Shown here: positions 57,936 to 64,000 of the stretch, one piece after another
Position numbering within the stretch: the stretch's first letter is position 1
Layout of the letters: each line of letters begins with the position of its first letter
Assembly: GCA_015680685.1 (NCBI GenBank)
Contig: MNCI01036217.1
Span: forward strand, 76,811 to 140,810
From: Gnetum montanum
Lineage: Eukaryota > Streptophyta > Gnetopsida > Gnetales > Gnetaceae
DNA length: 64,000 bases
Direction of reading: 5' to 3'
The notes under the pieces: model-generated
What the model was told of the DNA's origin: nothing
What the model saw: the letters and a program-made list of their open reading frames with translations, nothing else
Database searches by the model: none
Translations under genes and position numbers: made by a program

Positions 57936-58539
57936 TAACTTCCTTTTCTTGGTGGACACGAAACGGTAAGAAATTCATGAAAACACACATGCACCTAGGC
58001 AAAAAAAAAAGGCACAAAGAATACTAAATCCCCTTGAAGCCATACCCTTTTTAAACCTTTGAATCCTTCCCAATTCCAAAAACTACCAAAGTCACAAATT
58101 TATTAAAGTTTTATTAGTGAAAAAGGAACTACATGTTTCCAAAACAAGGAAAACCATAGACTTTGTGGATGGGTGGATGTCATGGACTCACTACCTATTA
58201 CATGAAAAAGAAACCATGTCCTAATCATCTGTAATGAAATTCAAAGCCAGAAACCATACACTAACAATCAAATAACAAAAATAGTACATACCACCATCAA
58301 TCAACACATTACCACTATACCTAGCACTTATGAACAAAAAGTTAGAAAATCACACCAAAATAAAATAAAATATAAAAGAAAGTGTAAAATATTCAAGAAA
58401 TAGTAAATGTACTAATGATGGTGTAAAACAAAAATTATAAAAGATTAATAACACGCAAACAAGAAGATGTAAAATAAAGAATGTGTAAAACAAAAAGTTG
58501 TAAAATAAAAAGATGAAAAACACTTAAGAATCCTGAAGA

Positions 58540-60918
58540 CTAGAATGGGGGATAACCCCCACGACTAAACATTTGGCTATGATAAGGATTAATAAGTGGA
58601 TAAATAGGATTCATGCATGTATGAAATGTTGGGAACCTTTCATGGCCCTGCCATTGGGTGTCAGTCAGTGGTGTGGTGGCTGGGTTGAGAAATTGTTGGT
58701 CACACACCTAATTGTTATATGTATGGTGGATTAGGATATGAGGCATGTTAAAATTATGAATGACTGGCCCACTATTGCACCCTTGAGTATGAGATGGTAT
58801 GCATGGATTCATTTGTCTTCCCATGTTTGTAGATTCATTGGTTGAATGTGGGAATGAAGTACGGACAAACGGTGGCCCTTGTGTATGGTCGAAGGACATT
58901 GGTTTAGACAAGGAAGATGGTGCACCAAGTTGGCCTTGTGTTGGGTCAGATGATACAATGGGTCCATGTGTGGTTTGCTTCATCTTATGGCCTTTCCTCC
59001 AGAAGGGGCATTTCCTACATTGTAATTAAGACCCACTGGTGTCAACGTGTTAACTGGTGTCAACATTTCTTTCTATTGAGGGTAGGTTGGATGGTAAGAG
59101 GCACAAGGTGGTGATCCTTCAAGGGATGTCATGTGTTGATGGTACTCAAGAGACTGGTAGTGGTGATTAGAAGTAGAGGATGCAAAATTGATTGGAGAAA
59201 CAGGGTGTTGAACATAATAGCCATGCAGTTTCAGTAGATAGGGTAGATAGTACTAATTTGCTAGTGGCCTCCCCCATGACTATGGTTGTTGCCACTATGG
59301 TTGATGATCATGTTAAGGTTGGTAATAACTCCCCCTAGGGTGGTACAATTGATTATGGAATTGTCTATAATTACCTTGTGGGATAGGAAATCTCCCAAGC
59401 ATGTGCATTTGCATAAACTTCAGATTTAAGGCACTTACCCAATACTCCCATAGATGCAACAAAACTAGGCAATGGCCCTTCGGGTGATCATATATGCAGA
59501 TGTCACATCCATTATCTTCGTCTGTGGTTGAGTCTATAGCCTGACTTTCTTTAGCCATGTTTCCCTTAGCTGTTTCTTGGTTCTGTATCCTTTTTTTATT
59601 ATGATCTCTTGGCTTATTTTGCATGATCCTATCCTTGAATATCTCAATGAGAGTTGTGACATTTTCATATATCCATTTGGACATCCTATTAAACTTTACT
59701 TCTAATTCATCAACAGACTCCTGTATCAGCAAGGTTTGTTGTGGGATCACCTTATCGGGATTAGTTTCATTCTTCTTACCATAGATTTGGATCTCCTTTG
59801 ATTGAAGAGTTGGATTCCATTAAGATTTATCAACATTCTCCTACTTGCACATCTCTCCTTCTTCTTTTTCCATATGCTCAATTATCTCTTTGATCTGATG
59901 GGCTTGAAGCTAATATAATTGCCCTAGGGCATACATCCCAAGGATCGCCCTTGTTGCATTACAAAGCCCATCTATGATGTGGTAAAGTTTCTCTTCCATG
60001 AAGAAACCATGGCCTGGGCATCTATTCAATAAAGCATAATATCTATCTAAGGCCATGTCCAAGGGTTCATATTGTTCTTGTGTTCACTCTTGGATCTGCC
60101 TCCTCAAATTGGACACTCTTTTATAAGTTTGGTATCTCTTGTTGAAAAGCTCCATCATTGTAGACCATTGTTAGATGGAATTTGATCTTAATAATCCATA
60201 CCACACTTTGGCTCTATCAATTAGTGTCCTAGGATAGAGCATAAGCTTTTTCCATCCACTTTCAATGTTATAGAAGGCACAAGCATCCTGGAAGACCTGT
60301 AAATGTTGTTGCGGATCTGAATCATAGCCTCCTACAAATTTAGGAATATTGTTCATGTCAAGCTTAGGTAGTTGACTCTTTTTTCAATGCCTCTGAGATA
60401 ACTTAATGGCCTCTATGATATGCATTAGGCTCTTGGTGGCCATTAAGGGTTCATCATCATCAAATAGATTTTGAGGGAAATTTATGTTCATGGTGACATC
60501 TTTGACTTTTCCCATGGGTTCAATTTCAGTCTTTAGTCCAACCCTTTAGTGGAACCTTATCTTTATACCGATGTTCATCTTCATCTGAACTAGATATTGA
60601 AGGAAAAGAAGAATATGTGGTACTATAAGAATTACCATGGCTTCTATGGTGTTCCATAGGGTCCCTTAATTCATCATTTCTAATTTTCGAGGAGGTCTTA
60701 GGCCTTGAGGCCTTCCCTAGTTGAGGACCTACGTCATCTCCTCCAAGATTTCCTACCTTAAGTGAATGTAGTCTTTGGGTGTTATTAGGGTGGTCATGAT
60801 CATAAGAAGCCCCTACATAAGGTTGATCACTCCAATCTTCTTCATCATATATCTCATTATTTCTCCAATGAATGTGTTCGCTATATAGTGCATTGTCATT
60901 TCCATGTAAAAGAGACAT
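58540..60918 (-). pseudogene. gag of element E (decayed, best preserved of the type)
   Basis: Start MSLLHGNDNALYSEHIHW at 60918. Open stretches: 60918-60526 (N-terminus, Ser/Asp-rich), 60356-60171 (MNNIPKFVGGYDSD, LQVFQDACAFYN), 59750-59313 (coiled region and the complete zinc knuckle CDICIYDHPKGHC), 58983-58708 (Pro/His-rich tail). It ends with SRGGYPPF and TAG at 58542-58540. Between stretches only single stops or shifts occur. Capsid and nucleocapsid function follow from the family. The SRGG end is shared with the end of integrase in A. Confidence 0.88.
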
Positions 60919-61021
60919 TGTTCTTGGTTTATGGTGTGTGATTTCATATTTTTTGAAAGATATATCATTAATACCTTACAATGATCGTGTATGATATAAC
61001 TAATCTAGAAAGCTAGCACCA

Positions 61022-61039
61022 TCCCCAACAATGATGTCA
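61022..61039 (-). other. Primer-binding site of element E (tRNA-Asp type)
   Basis: Minus TGACATCATTGTTGGGGA, six transitions from the tRNA-Asp complement, one base inside the LTR. Confidence 0.75.
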
Positions 61040-61040
61040 A

Positions 61041-61943
61041 TGATGAGTGGTGAGGTACCCCTATGCCAAACCATATGAATCACAAGCATTCACACATGAT
61101 CCAGTTGAATTCCATGGATGGGACTAGTTGTGGCATCTAGATTGTTATGCTTTGATTGCAATTCGCTATCTTCCCACTTGGACTAGTGGTAGCTTTGTCA
61201 TGTATGGTTTTGTCTAAAGTGAGACATATGATGTTGTTTCTAATTCTATGCTACTCCTCCTGACAATAAAAAGATGGATTAATTAAACTAATGAATACTG
61301 GAAAATAAGATCTAAACTAGCCTATGGGCAATGAGTATCCACACTTAATCGTCCATACACATCTTGGACTTTGTGAGGCTACTTCTAGGATTTTCAAGTG
61401 TATGTCACTAATTATGCCAAATGATACACTTTTGGATTACCAAGTATTTCCACTTAAATGCTTATGATTAATGCATACACATTTTGCTTAATGATAAAAA
61501 TAGTAAATAATAATAAATAGAAATGTTTAACGAAAGAAAGCATTAAATAATTAAAATAATAATATTAATCTAAGTGTATTCTACAATGATGGAAGTAATC
61601 TCGATCTTTATTTCCAATCATGTAACGTGTCCAAGTACGTCGCACTTGAACAAAAGTATCGTACGATTACAAACATCACTCTACAAGCATGCACTAAGAA
61701 TATTCTAACTCTGGAGAAAACAAACTACAAGAGCTCTGCTACTCTAACTAAAAAACTATGTGGAAATCATGAGCCTAAGCCCTATATTTATAGACTGGAG
61801 TACACCTCACGATCTTGGGAATCTGACATTGTGTCCTGGCTCCAATGTCAAGTACCCAACATCGGGGCTCCAACGTTAGGGCACTAATACAAGGCTCTGA
61901 TGTCAAGGCTTCAATGTCAAGACAAGAAAATCATGACTCATCA
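61041..61943 (-). repeat. 5' LTR of element E, with promoter array
   Basis: 903 bp with TGATGAG/CTCATCA ends, the longest LTR of the family here. TATA box TATAAATA at 61792-61785 (minus). Upstream, 61935-61815, at least six 14-bp-spaced units: GACATTGAAGCCTT, GACATCAGAGCCTT, GTATTAGTGCCCTA, then GATGTTGGGTACTT and GACATTGGAGCCAG. The larger unit number accounts for much of the extra length. Confidence 0.9.
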
Positions 61944-64000
61944 TAGTTGAAATTGCACAAATGTTATGCTCAACACCCTGTTTTTCCAACTAGTTCTACG
62001 CCCTCTACTTCAAATCGCCACTATTGCTCTCCCAAGTATCATCAACCCATGACATCCCCAAAGGGATCACCACCTCGTGCCTCTTACCATCCATCCTACC
62101 CTCAATATTCTCATACTCCACCTCATCAAATGCCACCACCAAGAACATAGGAAGGTTCAACACTAAAATATCAACAAATAAATACCACTTGTGCTATGAA
62201 TGTGCATGGACATGTTGATACTAGTGGGTCTTAACCACAACATCGCAAATGTCTGTTCCGGAGAAAAAGTCATAAGCCAAAGCAAACCACCCATGGACCT
62301 ACCACATCATCCAAACTAGCACAATGCCAATCTAGTGCAGCACCTCCCTTTCACTACCATCATCCTCTGATCTTACACAAGGGCCACCATCCACCATTAC
62401 TCCAATTCTAAACCCAAGCAATGAATCTACAAGCGTGGGGAGAACAACAAATCGATGCATACCATCTCATGATCAAGGATGTAGTCGTGGGCTAGACATC
62501 TGTCACATTAACACACCTCATATCCTAACCCACCATACATTTAATAATCAAGTATGTGACCAACAATTTGTCTACCCAACCACCACAACATCAAAAGACA
62601 CCTAGTGGCTAGGGAATGAATGGTTACGAATGCTTTATACATGCATGGATCCTATCTATTTCAGGCCCAAATGTTTAGTCATGGGGGTCACCCCCCATTC
62701 TAATATTCAATATTCATAAGTGTTTTTCTTTTTTCTTTTTTCCAATTTTTTGTCATTTTCTCATTTCTTGATACAATTTTTTTATTCTTTTTAACTTTTT
62801 TTACTTGTTGTATTCTTCTTCTTTGTTAGTAATCTCGCTTGTGAATAAAATGATCATGTTTCCCATTATGGTGAGGTTTTCTCTATGTTGTTGAGTCATA
62901 AGGGACTAATTATTCGGACAATGAGACCATGTCATCCATCCACTTATTCCATTAACAAGAGGTTCTTGCTTTGGTCATAATGATATTCTTTTTCATCATC
63001 CAACTTAGAAATAAATCCATAATCATTGTGTTTTGGCAAAAGAGTGCAAAACCAAGGTGAAATGTAAGGGTTGTGACATCAAGAGGATTTGTGGATTCTC
63101 TTTGGCCACTTCTATATGTTCTATCATGTTGTTAAGGTTGTAATTATATCCTTGTAGATCTAACAAAAAATGGAAGTAAGAGTACCATAAAAAGGTACTG
63201 AATAAATTCTGTGAGTTCCACTAAAAAGACATGTATCCATGTTTGAAGGTTGGCAGCTTCTTATAACTTTCATCAAAAAAAAAATAAGAAAAATGGGTGT
63301 GCCATAAACAAGCTTCTCCCTTGGACAAAACACCAAGTGATGTTACTCCTTGCAACTATGATAGTCTTCTAGTTGTCTATCGACATGAAGAAATGATGCG
63401 ATGTCACTGAAATGTGGTTTGGATTAGTTTAAATCTTAGAAAGAAGGACTCATGATTATTTAACCATTAATAACACACAAGGGCTCATTGTGCCCATGGT
63501 AAGACACCTCATGTTCCAATTTCTGTAATCCTTTCTATAGTCCATCTCATCTCGCTGTCTATTTGATCCTAACTTATGGTTTTGTGTAACATAGACTTAT
63601 TATCTAAATTTGGTGGCTTTTTCATGTGTGTTCTTTTGCACAAGTATGTGTTGCATTCAACTCCTTTAGTACCTACAAAAATTTTTAGGTGTGGTCACAC
63701 AAGGACATCATAGGCTAGAGCCTACTTTGGGGAGGACCCACTTGTGTAACTTTTGTGTCTTGTACTTGTTTGACACAACCACATCATTCTTAACCTTTCA
63801 AGTTCTTAATTGTTAACTTTCATGCTTTCCTTTATCATGTAAATTGATCCATCCACAACCTTGAATTAAATTCCCTTTTTCTTGCTTCTTCCAATGCTTT
63901 TCACGCCAACGACTCCACCTTCTCACACTTCTGATGCCTTCATAAGCTTTCCTACTTACCTTAGAACTATGGACCTAACCTAAAACCTTCCAACCAACCC
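61944..64000 (+). mobile_element. Element H: Athila-like element of the B/C type, truncated at both ends
   Basis: Plus strand. gag C-terminal half 61944-62703 begins LKLHKCYAQHPVFP, the same place as LKLHGYYVQHPVSP inside gag of E, and ends before TAA 62701. The spacer 62704-64000 shows the same blocks as in B and C, including GTCATCCATCCACTTA near 62931 and AACACCAAGTGATGTTACTC near 63327. ORF2 and 3' LTR would lie beyond 64000; the 5' half is lost at the junction with E. Confidence 0.85.
63693..63751 (+). other. Conserved stem-loop block in spacer of H
   Basis: Outer arms GGTCACACAAG (63693-63703) and CTTGTGTAACT (63741-63751) pair at 10 of 11 positions including one wobble. Inner stem TAGGC/GCCTA (63711-63724) closes a TAGA loop. 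Confidence 0.55.

Larger units (their letters stand above)
57345..61943 (-). mobile_element. Element E: Athila-like element of the B/C type, 3' truncated
   Basis: Minus order: 5' LTR, PBS, gag, spacer. The left limit near 57345 is where recognisable RNase H sequence of D begins. Internal promoter, ORF2 and 3' LTR are missing, so the copy was truncated or rearranged. It abuts gag of element H at 61944 without a gap. Confidence 0.75.

Noticed and set aside
58799-59114. Plus-strand frames over 58.8-59.1 kb
   Set aside because: Antisense to gag of E, which has recognisable motifs.
57345-61943. E gag and D integrase as one autonomous element
   Set aside because: Between them lies the post-gag spacer of the pol-less type and no protease or RT, so they are better read as two elements joined secondarily.

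Overview
The window looks like intergenic DNA from a large, repeat-rich plant genome, probably a seed plant. I see no intact host gene, no tRNA or rRNA gene and no CRISPR. Nearly everything recognisable is transposable-element sequence, mostly Ty3/gypsy LTR retrotransposons of the Athila/Tat group, heavily decayed and nested. Evidence for a plant: primer-binding sites match plant tRNA-Asp (Athila type) and tRNA-Asn (Tat type), the gag zinc knuckle is the Athila form CX2CX3HX4C, and one ORF resembles the plant-only 'putative plant transposon protein' domain. A gymnosperm would fit, but the sequence does not prove it. Element letters (A, B, C...) are mine.

Layout. 1-7.4 kb: element A (minus), gag-protease-RT-RNase H-integrase with its 5' LTR; it runs off the left edge. 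7.4-14.2 kb: unassigned DNA, a 78/157-bp tandem repeat (9.29-10.64 kb) and a decayed unknown coding region (11.6-13.6 kb). 14.19-23.0 kb: element B (plus), a complete LTR-to-LTR non-autonomous element with gag, a long non-coding region, an internal promoter-like region and a second ORF (ORF2), but no pol. 23-33.3 kb: an LTR with a tRNA-Met-type PBS (K), LINE fragments of two kinds, a SINE-like piece and three decayed LTRs. 33.3-42.1 kb: element C (plus), same build as B, inserted in the ORF2 of an older minus-strand element D. D reappears at 42.1-43.3 kb and, I infer, at 54.9-57.3 kb (integrase/RNase H). Between these lies a possible solo LTR (J), split by G (44.08-53.69 kb), a Tat-type gag-protease element with two 1806-bp LTRs and a perfect 5-bp target duplication. 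57.3-61.9 kb: element E (minus, LTR and gag of the B/C type) abutting element H (plus), which runs off the right edge.

How the pieces fit. The B/C/E/H type appears to be a deletion derivative of an autonomous element like A or D: the last codons of gag and the DNA after it match the last codons of integrase and the DNA after pol. ORF2 sits in the 'env' position, after a non-coding spacer. The most interesting signal is an array of 14-bp units just upstream of the TATA box in the LTRs. A second array of the same kind, again followed by a TATA box, lies inside the element upstream of ORF2. The motif varies between elements but tends to match between the LTR and the internal copy of one element, and the two LTRs of B, and of C, differ there by exactly one unit (14 bp). 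ORF2 has a basic N-terminus, the transposon-protein-like domain and a long coiled-coil-like tail. This suggests, as hypothesis only, a self-recognising regulatory module.

All alignments were made by eye; domain names come from family knowledge and no search was run.
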